Positions 11,365 through 20,095 of a DNA stretch of 64,000 nt are shown one piece after another. Both the position numbers and the translations under genes were made by a program. This DNA is from JAPPHA01 sp963662815 (GTDB taxonomy: Bacteria > Pseudomonadota > Alphaproteobacteria > Rhodobacterales > Rhodobacteraceae). The stretch lies in NCBI GenBank assembly GCA_963662815.2, contig CAXXWA010000043.1:1-64000 (forward strand), read 5' to 3'. Positions within the stretch are counted from its first letter, which is position 1. Each line of letters begins with the position of its first letter. The notes below the pieces were generated by a model. The model was not told where the DNA came from, ran no database searches, and saw only the letters and a program-made list of their open reading frames with translations.

Positions 11365-11952
11365 ATGGCGAAACTCTATTTTCACTACTCAACGATGAAC
11401 GCGGGCAAGTCGACGCTGCTCCTGCAGGCATCTTACAACTATCGGGAACGCGGCCTCGAGACGTACCACCTGACGTCCGCGACCGACGACCGTACGGCGC
11501 ACGGACGAATTACATCCCGCATCGGCATAGAGTCGGGTGCCGACACCTTTGACAGCGGCACGAACCTGTACACCAGGATTGAACGCAGGCAGAGCAGCAG
11601 CACGCTCGCCTGTGTGTTCGTCGACGAGGCGCAGTTCCTTACCAGGCAGCAGGTGCGGCAGCTTGCCCGCGCAGCTGACGACCTGAACGTTCCAGTGATG
11701 TGTTACGGCCTGCGCGTCGACTTTCGCGGCCAGCTGTTTCCGGGATCTGCCGAACTGCTCGCCCTCGCGGACGATCTCAGGGAGTGCAGGACCATCTGCT
11801 TTTGCGGCAAGAAGGCTACGATGGTTGTCCGCCAGGACGAGGCCGGCAATGTCCTGACGGAAGGGCGGCAGATCCAGGTCGGCGGAAACGAAACCTATAT
11901 CTCCTTGTGCCGTCGGCACTGGCGGGAAGCGGTCGGCGACGAATGGGAGTGA
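11365..11952 (+). CDS. tdk: Thymidine kinase
   Basis: Phosphorylates thymidine for pyrimidine salvage. The 195-residue product is a type II TK: P-loop STMNAGKSTLLL (residues about 8-19), Walker B-like VFVDEAQFL, the lasso region YGLRVDFRGQLFPGS, and the zinc-binding pair CFCGKKA plus SLCRRHW near the C-terminus. The start MAKLYFHYSTMNAGKS is the family-typical one; an ATG 45 bases upstream would add an unrelated extension. No strong ribosome site is visible. Confidence 0.94.
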   Translation: MAKLYFHYSTMNAGKSTLLLQASYNYRERGLETYHLTSATDDRTAHGRITSRIGIESGADTFDSGTNLYTRIERRQSSSTLACVFVDEAQFLTRQQVRQLARAADDLNVPVMCYGLRVDFRGQLFPGSAELLALADDLRECRTICFCGKKATMVVRQDEAGNVLTEGRQIQVGGNETYISLCRRHWREAVGDEWE

Positions 11953-11978
11953 ACGGATGGCGGATGGCAGGACCGGCA

Positions 11979-12944
11979 TCAGTTGACGGGATTGGGCACG
12001 CTCCTCCCGGAGAAGAATGCCATCAGATTGGAAATGGCCATGATTCCCATTTCCGTCCGCACTTCAAGCGCTGCGGTGCCGAGGTGCGGAAGGAGCGTGA
12101 CGTGTTCCATGGTCAGCAGTTCCGGAGACACCACCGGTTCGTTTTCGTAGACATCCAGCCCGGCGCCGGCGATGCGACCGTCCTTGAGGGCGCTGATCAG
12201 CGCGGCCTCGTCGACGACGTCCCCGCGCGCGGTATTCACGAGAATTGCGGTTTTCTTCATCTTCGCGATTGCATCCGCATCGATCAGGTGCCTCGTTGCC
12301 GTCCCTCCCGGCACGTTGATCGAGACAACGTCGGACGCTTCCATGACAGCGGCGATGGACCCTAGGCGCTCGGCTCCGGTGCCATCGACATCCGGCGCAC
12401 TTGACCGGTTGAAGTAGACGACCCGCATGCCGAATCCGAAATGGCAGCGGCGGGCGACGGCGCGGCCGATGCGTCCCATGCCGATGATTCCTACCGTCTT
12501 GCCGCTGAGGTGCATCCCGAGCAACTGTTGGGGATGCCAGCCCCTCCAGCCGCCCGCACGCAGCATCCGCTCGCCCTCGCCGGCGCGGCGCGCGGTCATG
12601 AACATAAGCAGTACCGCGATGTCCGCAGTGGCATCGGTTACCGCCCCTGGCGTGTTCGTCACGACAATTCCGGCGGCGCGCGCCGCATCGACGTCGATGT
12701 GGTTGTAGCCGACCCCGAAGTTGGCAAGAATCCGGCACCTGATGTCGGCGCCGGAAAGAACGGACGCATCGAGCGCATCGCCGAGCGTCGGCAGCAGGCC
12801 GTCGTAGCGAGCAAGCGCCGCACGCACGTCCGCGGCCGGCATCGGGCGCGTTTCCCTGCGCACGGACAGGTCGAGGGCGCCGGCCGCTGCGGCAAGGACC
12901 GTGTCGGGCAGCGGCCTAGTGACAAGGACGGACGGCTTATTCAT
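11979..12944 (-). CDS. D-2-hydroxyacid dehydrogenase (glyoxylate/hydroxypyruvate reductase type)
   Basis: NAD(P)-dependent 2-hydroxyacid dehydrogenase of 321 residues. It has the N-terminal catalytic domain, the NAD-binding motif VGIIGMGRIGRAVARR (about residues 150-165), and the catalytic Arg and Glu-His pair (NTARGDVVDE, then GLDVYENEP, then LLPHLGTA). It is closest in pattern to glyoxylate/D-glycerate dehydrogenases. The substrate cannot be fixed from sequence. Convergent with tdk. Confidence 0.85.
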   Translation of the reverse strand: MNKPSVLVTRPLPDTVLAAAAGALDLSVRRETRPMPAADVRAALARYDGLLPTLGDALDASVLSGADIRCRILANFGVGYNHIDVDAARAAGIVVTNTPGAVTDATADIAVLLMFMTARRAGEGERMLRAGGWRGWHPQQLLGMHLSGKTVGIIGMGRIGRAVARRCHFGFGMRVVYFNRSSAPDVDGTGAERLGSIAAVMEASDVVSINVPGGTATRHLIDADAIAKMKKTAILVNTARGDVVDEAALISALKDGRIAGAGLDVYENEPVVSPELLTMEHVTLLPHLGTAALEVRTEMGIMAISNLMAFFSGRSVPNPVN

Positions 12945-13022
12945 GCGATGCCGCCCGAACGATTCGCCGGCGCAGCCTGTTCGCGCCCGGGGTCCATGCG
13001 TCGCCGGTCAGGAGAGATCGAA

Positions 13023-13361
13023 TCAATGCAGCCTTCCCCCGACCGGCACATCGCAGTCCGGCGTGACAAGGACAACGTTTCCGCTAGCGTCTTCCACGCC
13101 GAGAACAAGCACTTCCGAACGCACGGGGCCAATCTGTCTCGGCGGAAAGTTAACGACCGCGAGAACCAGTCTCCCGGTCAGCGCTTCCGGATCATAGTTC
13201 TCGGCGATTCGGGCAGAAGACTTCCTTTTCCCTATTTCCGGTCCGAAGTCGATCAAGAGGCGGCAGGAGGGCTTGCGCGCTTCAGGAAACGGCGCCGCGC
13301 GCGCGACTCTCCCCACCCTTATATCCACCTTCAGGAAGTCGTCGAACTCAATTTGCGGCAT
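13023..13361 (-). CDS. csaA: tRNA-binding (CsaA/EMAP) domain protein
   Basis: 112-residue protein consisting of a single tRNA-binding OB-fold domain: FDDFLKVDIRVGRV at the N-terminus, LLIDFGPEIGKRKSSARI, and the C-terminal LVLAVVNFPPRQIGPVRSEV core. CsaA proteins act as export-related chaperones or tRNA-binding factors. Next to proC on the same strand with a short gap, a common alphaproteobacterial arrangement. Confidence 0.9.
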   Translation of the reverse strand: MPQIEFDDFLKVDIRVGRVARAAPFPEARKPSCRLLIDFGPEIGKRKSSARIAENYDPEALTGRLVLAVVNFPPRQIGPVRSEVLVLGVEDASGNVVLVTPDCDVPVGGRLH

Positions 13362-13384
13362 CCGCTTATCCGATCAGCAACTGC

Positions 13385-14209
13385 TCATTTTCCGAGTTCG
13401 CGCCCGCGCCGTTCGGCGGCTCGAACTGCGCGCACGAGCATTTCGCCCAGGCCGTCAGACCGATCCATAAGAACTTCGAGCGCCGCCTCTGTCGTGCCTC
13501 CCGGAGACGTGACGTTTCGGCGTAGTTCAGACGGCTCCTCGGAAGCTGTTTCCGCAAGCGAACCGGCGCCCGCTACAGTGGACTTGGCTAGTCGCATCGC
13601 GAGGTCGGATCGCAGTCCGCAGGCCACTCCCGCCGCCGCCAGGGTTTCGATGAGAAGAAAAACGTAAGCCGGACCAGAACCGGACACGGCCGTAACCGCA
13701 TCCATCGCGTCTTCCGAATCCAGTGTTTCCGTTTTCCCGACGGCGCCGAGCAGCGCTTCGGCAAGCGCCATGTCGGCCTCGGACGCCGCCGTGTTTCCGA
13801 CGAGGGCGGTAATTCCCTTTCCGATTGCGGCCGGCGTGTTCGGCACCGTGCGCACGAGCGGAGTCCGGGTTCCGAGACTCTCTTCGAACCTCCGAAGCGT
13901 CACGCCGGCCGCGATGGACACCACGAGCGTTGCGCCGTTGCCGTAGCATCGCAGTTCACCAAGGACTTTCGTCATCACCTGCGGTTTCACGGCGACAACG
14001 CAAACTGCCGGTGATCGCGGCAAGGGCGCGTTAAGCGCCACGCCTGCATCCGCTGAAGCCGTCCTGACCCAATCCGACGGCGCGGGTTCGATGACTGTGA
14101 CGGCGCGCGGGTTCAAGCCGCGCGCGAGCCACCCCTGCAGCAGCGCGGCCCCCATCTTCCCGCATCCGTATAGCACGAGCCCGTCCCGGTTCGCACGTTC
14201 GAGCGACAT
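13385..14209 (-). CDS. proC: Pyrroline-5-carboxylate reductase
   Basis: Last step of proline synthesis, reducing P5C with NAD(P)H. The 274-residue protein has the dinucleotide motif LYGCGKMGAALLQGW near the N-terminus, VAVKPQVM, VRTVPNTPAAIGKG, and the signature VSGSGPAYVFLLIE (about residues 175-188). The C-terminal NVTSPGGTTEAAL motif belongs to the dimer and active-site domain. Lies between a YbjN-domain gene and csaA, all on the minus strand. Confidence 0.95.
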   Translation of the reverse strand: MSLERANRDGLVLYGCGKMGAALLQGWLARGLNPRAVTVIEPAPSDWVRTASADAGVALNAPLPRSPAVCVVAVKPQVMTKVLGELRCYGNGATLVVSIAAGVTLRRFEESLGTRTPLVRTVPNTPAAIGKGITALVGNTAASEADMALAEALLGAVGKTETLDSEDAMDAVTAVSGSGPAYVFLLIETLAAAGVACGLRSDLAMRLAKSTVAGAGSLAETASEEPSELRRNVTSPGGTTEAALEVLMDRSDGLGEMLVRAVRAAERRGRELGK

Positions 14210-14255
14210 TCCAGCGCCTCCGCCCTTTGCCTTTCGCTTCGGCGACGCACCCGAA

Positions 14256-14759
14256 TCAGGCGCGTCCGCAGGTTTCCGCCATCGCGAACGCTATCGCCTC
14301 GCCGGGCGAGCCCGACCCCCAGCAAGCGAACTGAAACGCCGGGTAGAAAACTTCGCAGCCGTCCACCGACCGCGCGACCATCTCGCCGATCTGTCCGGAC
14401 GTCGGAACGACACCGCCGTTGAGGATCAGGCCGTACCTGAATACCATCAGTTTCTTCTCCGGCAAATGCGAGAACGACCCCGTCCAGCATCGATCGTTGG
14501 CGAGGCAGACGACTTCCCGCAGCAGGCCCAGCCTCGCATCGGGAGGATCGATATCGAATGCGCAGGCGAGCCTCAGCATTTCATCCGGCTGTGACCAGGC
14601 GAGATCGATGCCGTACTGCCGCCACAGTCCCTCGCGAACCATGAAGATCCGGTCTTCTTCCTCGCGGTTGAACTCCCAAGCATGAAGCTCCGCCAGGCTC
14701 TCCGCAAGGTCGATCGGATGAAAGTCCTCCGAACCGACGTTCGGTTCCAATTCCTGCAT
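14256..14759 (-). CDS. YbjN domain-containing protein
   Basis: 167-residue protein from the ATG at 14759, with a purine-rich stretch just upstream. The frame extends another 77 codons to 14990, but that part overlaps the neighbouring gene and lacks similarity. The sequence has the YbjN/type III chaperone-like pattern of alternating strands and helices (RIFMVREGLWRQYGIDLAWSQ, CWTGSFSHLPEKKLMVFRYG). YbjN proteins are linked to sensory or chaperone-like roles, but none is established in this group. Sits directly upstream of proC, as in many alphaproteobacteria. Confidence 0.8.
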   Translation of the reverse strand: MQELEPNVGSEDFHPIDLAESLAELHAWEFNREEEDRIFMVREGLWRQYGIDLAWSQPDEMLRLACAFDIDPPDARLGLLREVVCLANDRCWTGSFSHLPEKKLMVFRYGLILNGGVVPTSGQIGEMVARSVDGCEVFYPAFQFACWGSGSPGEAIAFAMAETCGRA

Positions 14760-14935
14760 TCCCTGCCCCCATATTCGGCGACGAAACTGCCGACCCAAGC
14801 CCCCAAATGTGTGGCGGGGAACAAGTTGTCGCGCAGGCCTGCGAACGGCCTGCAACATATGGTGTATGCAAATGCACCAGGGTGTAAAGGGGAAAATTCG
14901 GCTGTCGAGTGTCCGGCGCGCGCTTTGGTGGACAG

Positions 14936-15625
14936 TCAGGAAACGTGACAGTTTTCGTCCGGTTCCCCAGCGCGGTGCCTGGCTTTCCAAGCTTCGGCCA
15001 CCGCCTCGGCCCGGAGGCGCCTTTTCATTTGTTCGCGAATGTCGCGCCAGCGAAACCGTATGGAGTTCATGACGATTTCCCTGTCGAGTTCCTTGAACTC
15101 GTCCACTACCGGAGCGAAGCGGACGAGGTCGGCTTCGCTTGTGGCGAAGGTCAGGGATATGTCATCCGCCCTGTCCCAATCGAGAACCGTAGTCCGCTGG
15201 CGAAACCGGGAGATCGCGTCGGCGCTGACCTGCGCGTCCGGGAATCCCTCGAGGCCTTTCTCGAGCGCGCCGAAAAAGAGGCGCCCGGCGAGCGCAGCCG
15301 TCTGCGCGTCGTTCAGGTTGCCAGCGATCCGGCACTTCGAAGCCGCATATATGGAAAGGTCCGAGAGACACGAACCGAAGAGTTTCGCAGCGGCAGTCCG
15401 GATGGCGTGCGAAAACACGTCGTCCTCGAACATGACCCGGTACCTGGTGCCCATGCGCGCCTTAAGGTATCCGAAGAGAGATGTCTGCGCGACATAGGAC
15501 GAGCGCGTACGCACGAACTCCTCGAGAGGGTCCACGCTGAGAAACGGGCTTCTGTCGAAGCGCAAGGCCAGAACCCTGAGCGCGTCCGGCAAAAATCTGG
15601 CAAGATGATCCAGAAACGTCTTCAA
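14936..15625 (-). CDS. Conserved alphaproteobacterial protein of unknown function
   Basis: 229 residues, starting MKTFLDHLARFLPDALRVL. It has an all-helical look, no signal peptide and no membrane segment. Marked segments are FDRSPFLSVDPLEEFV and MGTRYRVMFEDDVF. I recognise it as a conserved alphaproteobacterial family, but no function is known to me. It is read in the same direction as ybjN-proC-csaA and may be co-transcribed with them. Confidence 0.7.
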   Translation of the reverse strand: MKTFLDHLARFLPDALRVLALRFDRSPFLSVDPLEEFVRTRSSYVAQTSLFGYLKARMGTRYRVMFEDDVFSHAIRTAAAKLFGSCLSDLSIYAASKCRIAGNLNDAQTAALAGRLFFGALEKGLEGFPDAQVSADAISRFRQRTTVLDWDRADDISLTFATSEADLVRFAPVVDEFKELDREIVMNSIRFRWRDIREQMKRRLRAEAVAEAWKARHRAGEPDENCHVS

Positions 15626-16062
15626 GCACGCCTCCCTCGTCGCGCCGCGACCTTTAGTCCGAAACGACAGGGCTTTGTCAACGCCCTGAAGTCCGCGCGG
15701 AGCGGACGCTCTTCAGCCAGTAGGAATTGCGGCTGCCGTCGATCCGTTCGCAAGCTGCGCTTGCGCCGGCGGATTGGCTGCGGCAGCGCCGGGGCCCTGC
15801 ACAGGCGCTTCGCCAGCAAGCAAGCCGCTGCAGTTTTCATTCCATTCCAACCCGAACCTGGCGCAACTTGGGCACCCTGACGGCAATGCGCACAAGGCCG
15901 CAATTCCTTGGTGCCCGAAGGCGATCAGGCGCGATCGGTTGACGCAAAAAGCTGCAACTTGTGCTTTCAATCGACTCGATTTCATGTAAACTGCCTTCCC
16001 ACTTCACCGGGGTGGCCTGGCTGGCGCACTCCTGCAAGTGTCGCAGCAATCGGAGGGGACAT
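15626..16062. other. Intergenic region between divergent genes
   Basis: About 440 bases between the unknown minus-strand gene and the symporter operon. It must hold both promoters. I see a TTGACG at 15939-15944, but no convincing -10 partner and no structured RNA. Confidence 0.4.
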
Positions 16063-16326
16063 ATGTCCGACGACAACACTGAAGTTCGAGCCCAGCACTG
16101 GGCCAAAACAAAGAACCTCACGATCCTTGTGCTGGTTGTGTGGTTCATTTTTTCATTCTTGGTCCACAGTTTTGCACAGGGCCTGAATGGCGCAAGCTTC
16201 ATCGGATTTCCGCTTGGCTACTACTTCGCGGTACAGGGCTCGCTGATCATATTTGTTCTGCTGATCGTTTTCCAAAACTGGATGCAGGACAAGATCGACG
16301 ACGAAGCCGGCCTGCACGGCGAATAA
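16063..16326 (+). CDS. Sodium/solute symporter small subunit (DUF4212)
   Basis: 87 residues from the ATG at 16063, preceded by the ribosome site GGAGGGG. Two membrane segments are visible (ILVLVVWFIFSFLVHSF and FAVQGSLIIFVLLIVFQNW) with the conserved FIGFPLGYYFAVQGS loop between them. DUF4212 proteins are encoded immediately before VC_2705-type sodium/solute symporters, as here with a 15-base gap, and are taken to be their small accessory subunit. Inner membrane. Confidence 0.9.
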   Translation: MSDDNTEVRAQHWAKTKNLTILVLVVWFIFSFLVHSFAQGLNGASFIGFPLGYYFAVQGSLIIFVLLIVFQNWMQDKIDDEAGLHGE

Positions 16327-16341
16327 GGGAAGGGTAAGGAA

Positions 16342-18147
16342 ATGAAAGGCAACTTCATCGACAATCTGCCCAGAATCTACGGATTGTACACGGGTGGTTT
16401 CATCGTCTTCATCCTGCTGATGGCCCTTCTGGAACAGGTGGGCATGGGTGCGGACACAATCGGAATCCTCTTCGTCGCCTTCACAATCGTGATTTACGCG
16501 GCGATCGGTTACCTGTCGCGGACCATGCAGGTCGACGCGTACTACGTGGCCGGGCGCGAGGTGCCGCCGTTGTTCAACGGCATGGCGACTGCAGCGGACT
16601 GGATGTCCGGTGCGTCATTCGTTGCGCTTGCGGGCGGCATCTACTTCGGAGGTCACGGCTATCTCGCGTTCGTCGTCGGATGGACCGGGGGCTACGTCCT
16701 GGTGAACTCGCTCATGGCGCCGTACCTGCGGAAATTCGGCTGCTATACCGTTCCGGATTTCATCGGCACGCGATACGGAGGAAACCTCGCACGTTTGATT
16801 GCCGTCATCATCCTGGTCGTTGCGTCCTTCACCTACGTGACGGCGCAAATCAACGCATCCGGCACTATTGCCGCGCGGGCGCTTCAGGTTCCCTTCGAGG
16901 TCGGAGTATGGTTCGGGCTCGCCGGCATCCTGCTCTGCTCGATGCTCGGCGGCATGCGGGCGGTGACCTGGACGCAGGTGGCGCAGTACATCGTGCTGAT
17001 CATCGCCTACCTCGTGCCGGTCATCTGGATGTCGAACGTGCAAGACTTCGGAATCATTCCGCACTTCACCTATGGTGAAGCCGTGAACCGGATCGCGGAA
17101 CTGGAGCCGATCATTGGCGTCGGGACGGCGGCAACAGAGAGCTTCCCCGGCCGCAGGGTCCTGACGACTCTGCACAACGCGCCGGAGGGCGGGCTTGCAG
17201 CCTGGAAGTTCGTGACGCTCGCGTTCTGCATGATGGCAGGCACGGCGTCGCTTCCACACATCCTGATGCGCTACTTCACGACACCGTCCGTTCGCGCGGC
17301 GCGGGTGTCCGTGGGCTGGTCGCTGTTCTTCATTTTCCTGCTGTATTTCACGGCGCCAGCACTGGCGACGCTGACGAAACTGCAGCTTCTGGATCCGGAG
17401 CTCGCGACGGCCATCATCGGCAAGTCCATAGAAGAAGTGCAGAACCTCACCTGGATCCAAAAGTGGACGAACGTCGGCATGCTGGCAGTTTCCGATTCGA
17501 ACGGGGACGGCCTCCTGCAGATCAACGAGTTCTTCATGCGGCCCGACATCGTCGTGCTCGCGACGCCCGAGATCGCCGGCCTCCCAGCCGTCATCTCCGG
17601 ACTCGTCGCGGCGGGCGGCCTTGCTGCAGCGATGTCGACGGCGGATGGCCTGCTTCTCGCGATCGCGAACGCGTTGTCGCATGACCTGTACTACAGCATC
17701 ATCGACCCGAAGGCGGATACGCGTCAGCGGCTGATCGTCGCCCGCGCACTGCTCATCGTAATCGGTGTCATCGCGGCTCTCGTCGCATCGCTGCAGCTGA
17801 CGGGGATTCTCGGGGCGGTCGCCTGGGCCTTCTGCTTCGCATGTTCCGGTCTGTTCTTCCCGCTGGTCCTCGGGGTCTGGTGGAAGCGGGCGAATCGCCC
17901 GGGAGCGATTGCAGGCATGGTCCTGGGCTTCCTCGCGGGGTCGCTGTACCTCTACTACGTCCGCACCGGCGGATCGCCGATCCTCGGCATTGATCACCTG
18001 CGGTTCGGCATGATCGGCATGCCCGTCAGCCTTGTCGCGATGATCGTCGTGAGCCTGGCGACCGAGGAACCGGACGAGGAAACCCAGCAGATGGTCGACG
18101 CTACGCGCGATCCGTCTGGCCGGGCAATTCTCGCCAGGGAGCACTGA
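16342..18147 (+). CDS. Sodium:solute symporter (VC_2705 family, acetate-permease-like)
   Basis: 601-residue inner-membrane carrier of the SSS family. More than ten hydrophobic segments are evident, with the core VDAYYVAGREVPPLFNGMA and ADWMSGASFVALAGGIYF, and the sodium-site region GLAAAMSTADGLLLAIANALSHD. It is related to ActP but belongs with the DUF4212-paired group, whose substrates are probably short carboxylates (inference). Residues 385-396 (DSNGDGLLQINE) form a textbook EF-hand calcium loop between two membrane segments. A strong terminator follows at 18175. Confidence 0.9.
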   Translation: MKGNFIDNLPRIYGLYTGGFIVFILLMALLEQVGMGADTIGILFVAFTIVIYAAIGYLSRTMQVDAYYVAGREVPPLFNGMATAADWMSGASFVALAGGIYFGGHGYLAFVVGWTGGYVLVNSLMAPYLRKFGCYTVPDFIGTRYGGNLARLIAVIILVVASFTYVTAQINASGTIAARALQVPFEVGVWFGLAGILLCSMLGGMRAVTWTQVAQYIVLIIAYLVPVIWMSNVQDFGIIPHFTYGEAVNRIAELEPIIGVGTAATESFPGRRVLTTLHNAPEGGLAAWKFVTLAFCMMAGTASLPHILMRYFTTPSVRAARVSVGWSLFFIFLLYFTAPALATLTKLQLLDPELATAIIGKSIEEVQNLTWIQKWTNVGMLAVSDSNGDGLLQINEFFMRPDIVVLATPEIAGLPAVISGLVAAGGLAAAMSTADGLLLAIANALSHDLYYSIIDPKADTRQRLIVARALLIVIGVIAALVASLQLTGILGAVAWAFCFACSGLFFPLVLGVWWKRANRPGAIAGMVLGFLAGSLYLYYVRTGGSPILGIDHLRFGMIGMPVSLVAMIVVSLATEEPDEETQQMVDATRDPSGRAILAREH

Positions 18148-18174
18148 GCGGACACCAATTCGCTTGGCAACATT

Positions 18175-18205
18175 CAGGGGGCAGGAACCGGATTCCTGCC
18201 CCCTG
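18175..18205 (+). terminator. Rho-independent-type terminator after the symporter
   Basis: Perfect 13-bp stem (CAGGGGGCAGGAA / TTCCTGCCCCCTG) with a 5-base loop, 27 bases after the symporter stop, followed by TTCTATT. The T-tract is short but the hairpin is very stable. Confidence 0.85.
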
Positions 18206-18233
18206 TTCTATTGGACTGACGGAGCGAACAAAG

Positions 18234-18599
18234 ATGGGTTTGCCGGATTCAATCGCCCACCTTCCGGTGGGCGTTGTCATTCTCGATTACGTACTGGGAA
18301 TGATCATGTGGACGCTGATCGGGCGGGCGGCAATGAACATCTTCCTTCCCATCGACAGCAGCTTTTTCTTCATGCGGGCGTTCGTCATGCTGACGGATCC
18401 GATTCTGCGTGCGTTCAGACCCGTGACGCCCGGATTTCTCGTACCGCCAGTCGTGCCCCTTTTCGTCGCCTGGTTTTTCTTCATGATCAGATTCTACCTC
18501 ATGCCCTGGCTACTCGGCTACTCCGTCATGGGAATGCTGTCATTTCCCCTCGAGGGAGAGATCGCAGCCGGTCTTTACCAACTGTTCGGTCCGCGATAG
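18234..18599 (+). CDS. Small YggT-like integral membrane protein
   Basis: 121 residues with three or four hydrophobic segments (VVILDYVLGMIMWTLIG, FVPPVV-like LVPPVVPLFVAWFFFMIRFY, and LLGYSVMGML). The LTDPILRAFRPVTP segment followed by a hydrophobic stretch is reminiscent of YggT family proteins, but similarity is limited. Starts 29 bases after the terminator on the same strand, so it may have its own promoter or depend on read-through. Function unknown. Confidence 0.65.
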   Translation: MGLPDSIAHLPVGVVILDYVLGMIMWTLIGRAAMNIFLPIDSSFFFMRAFVMLTDPILRAFRPVTPGFLVPPVVPLFVAWFFFMIRFYLMPWLLGYSVMGMLSFPLEGEIAAGLYQLFGPR

Positions 18600-18704
18600 C
18601 GGACAGTACCGTCGGGACGGGATTGCGCGGTCAACTGCAGCGCCGGGACCTTCCGACCTCGTCCAGCTTAACCGGAGCGAAGCCGGACAATGCCCGATGG
18701 TCGG

Positions 18705-19007
18705 CTAGTCGGCCTTTTCGGCAGAAGGCTTCCGCTTCGAGGCTGCGGGCCGTTTCTTGCCGGCTGCGACGGCTTCAAGCGCTTCCACGCGGGCACGCAA
18801 TTCGTCGTTTTCCTCACGCGCCTTCAAAGCCATCTGACGTACGGCTTCCAGGTCATCGCGGTTCGCCAGGTTCCTTTCTGCGAGCCAACGATTCAACCAA
18901 AAGTACATTGAATTCTCGGCTTCGGACCTGACGCCCTGCGCAACTCCGAATGCACCCGTCATCAACTTGGAAAAGTCATCGAGCAACTTGTTCTGAGCCG
19001 TCATCAT
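18705..19007 (-). CDS. ubiK: Ubiquinone biosynthesis accessory factor UbiK family (BMFP)
   Basis: 100-residue protein with an amphipathic N-terminal half (LLDDFSKLMTGAFGVAQGV) and a C-terminal coiled coil (ARVEALEAVAAGKK), ending in a Lys/Ala-rich tail. This is the BMFP/UbiK pattern. In other proteobacteria UbiK helps the ubiquinone hydroxylation complex under aerobic conditions. Divergent from lgt across 86 bases, a common alphaproteobacterial neighbourhood. Confidence 0.85.
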   Translation of the reverse strand: MMTAQNKLLDDFSKLMTGAFGVAQGVRSEAENSMYFWLNRWLAERNLANRDDLEAVRQMALKAREENDELRARVEALEAVAAGKKRPAASKRKPSAEKAD

Positions 19008-19093
19008 TGTTCTCCCGCATGTCGGTCAGGTTCTGACCTCTTCTTCGGCACACGGTGGAAATGCCGTCCGCGAATGCTCCGGTGCCTTGCTAA

Positions 19094-20095
19094 GTGTCCT
19101 GTGCCCTGTTGACAAGTGCGGGCGTCCACAGGATTGAATCACTGATTCCAGGAGGCGGCCCCATTCCCGACCTGATTCCCTTTCCCGGTATCGATCCGGT
19201 CCTGTTTTCTGTCGACATCTTCGGCATCACCTTCGCCGTGCGCTGGTATGCGCTGGCATATGTCGCCGGGTTCATCGCCGCGTGGGCATGGATTTCCCGG
19301 CTCGTCGCAAACCCGAGACTTTGGCGAGATGGCACGCCAGCCATTGGCCCGGAACAACTGGAACGTCTAGTGACGTGGATGATTATCGGGGTCATCCTCG
19401 GCGGACGGATCGGTTTCGCGGCATTCTACAATCCCTGGCACTATCTGGCGCAGCCGGCCGGAATTCTCCGCATATGGGAAGGCGGCATGTCCTTTCACGG
19501 AGGACTGATCGGCATTATCGCAGCGGGCTGGCTGTTTTGCCGGAAACACAAGCTGCCAATGGCAGGCGTAGGGGACGCGATCGCGTGTGCGGCCCCGATC
19601 GGCCTATGCCTCGGCCGGATAGCCAATTTCGTAAACGCCGAACTCTGGGGACGACCGAGCGACGTACCATGGGCAGTCGTGTTTCCCGGTCAGGCTGCAG
19701 GCACGTGCCCGGAGTGGTGGGCCGGGGAGGTCTGCAGCCGGCATCCGTCGCAAATCTACCAGGCCGGGCTGGAAGGCGTCGCCCTGTTCGCCCTGCTCGC
19801 CTTCCTGTCGCTGCGGCGCGGATGGCTCAGGACGCCAGGACAATTGACGGCAACATTCCTCATCGGATACGGTCTGGCCCGCTTGGCAGTCGAGAGCTTC
19901 CGGGAAGCGGACCGGCAGTTCGTGACGCCGGACAATCCGCTCGGGTATATTGTCCGGCTCGGCCCCAGCCTTGAAGACTTCGGACTCACGATGGGCCAAC
20001 TGCTGTCCCTGCCGATGATCGCTGCCGGAATCGTCATCTTCGTCCTTGTTCGAACAAGAGAGAGGCGTGTCGACTCTCAAAGACATCATCATTGA
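19094..20095 (+). CDS. lgt: Prolipoprotein diacylglyceryl transferase
   Basis: Transfers diacylglycerol from phosphatidylglycerol to the lipobox Cys of prolipoproteins in the inner membrane. Family motifs present: VRWYALAYVAGF, WEGGMSFHGGLIGII with the catalytic His, GRIANFVNAELWGRP with the Arg-Asn pair, and a late RLAVESFRE. The GTG at 19094 gives 333 residues, slightly long. A TTG at 19109 is an alternative; no ATG lies before the first membrane segment. The 3' end overlaps the next gene. Confidence 0.94.
   Translation: MSCALLTSAGVHRIESLIPGGGPIPDLIPFPGIDPVLFSVDIFGITFAVRWYALAYVAGFIAAWAWISRLVANPRLWRDGTPAIGPEQLERLVTWMIIGVILGGRIGFAAFYNPWHYLAQPAGILRIWEGGMSFHGGLIGIIAAGWLFCRKHKLPMAGVGDAIACAAPIGLCLGRIANFVNAELWGRPSDVPWAVVFPGQAAGTCPEWWAGEVCSRHPSQIYQAGLEGVALFALLAFLSLRRGWLRTPGQLTATFLIGYGLARLAVESFREADRQFVTPDNPLGYIVRLGPSLEDFGLTMGQLLSLPMIAAGIVIFVLVRTRERRVDSQRHHH

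Noticed and set aside
16615..18144. 509-codon minus-strand frame opposite the symporter
   Set aside because: It is the exact antisense of a well-supported membrane transporter; long antisense frames arise from GC-rich third positions. No family resemblance.
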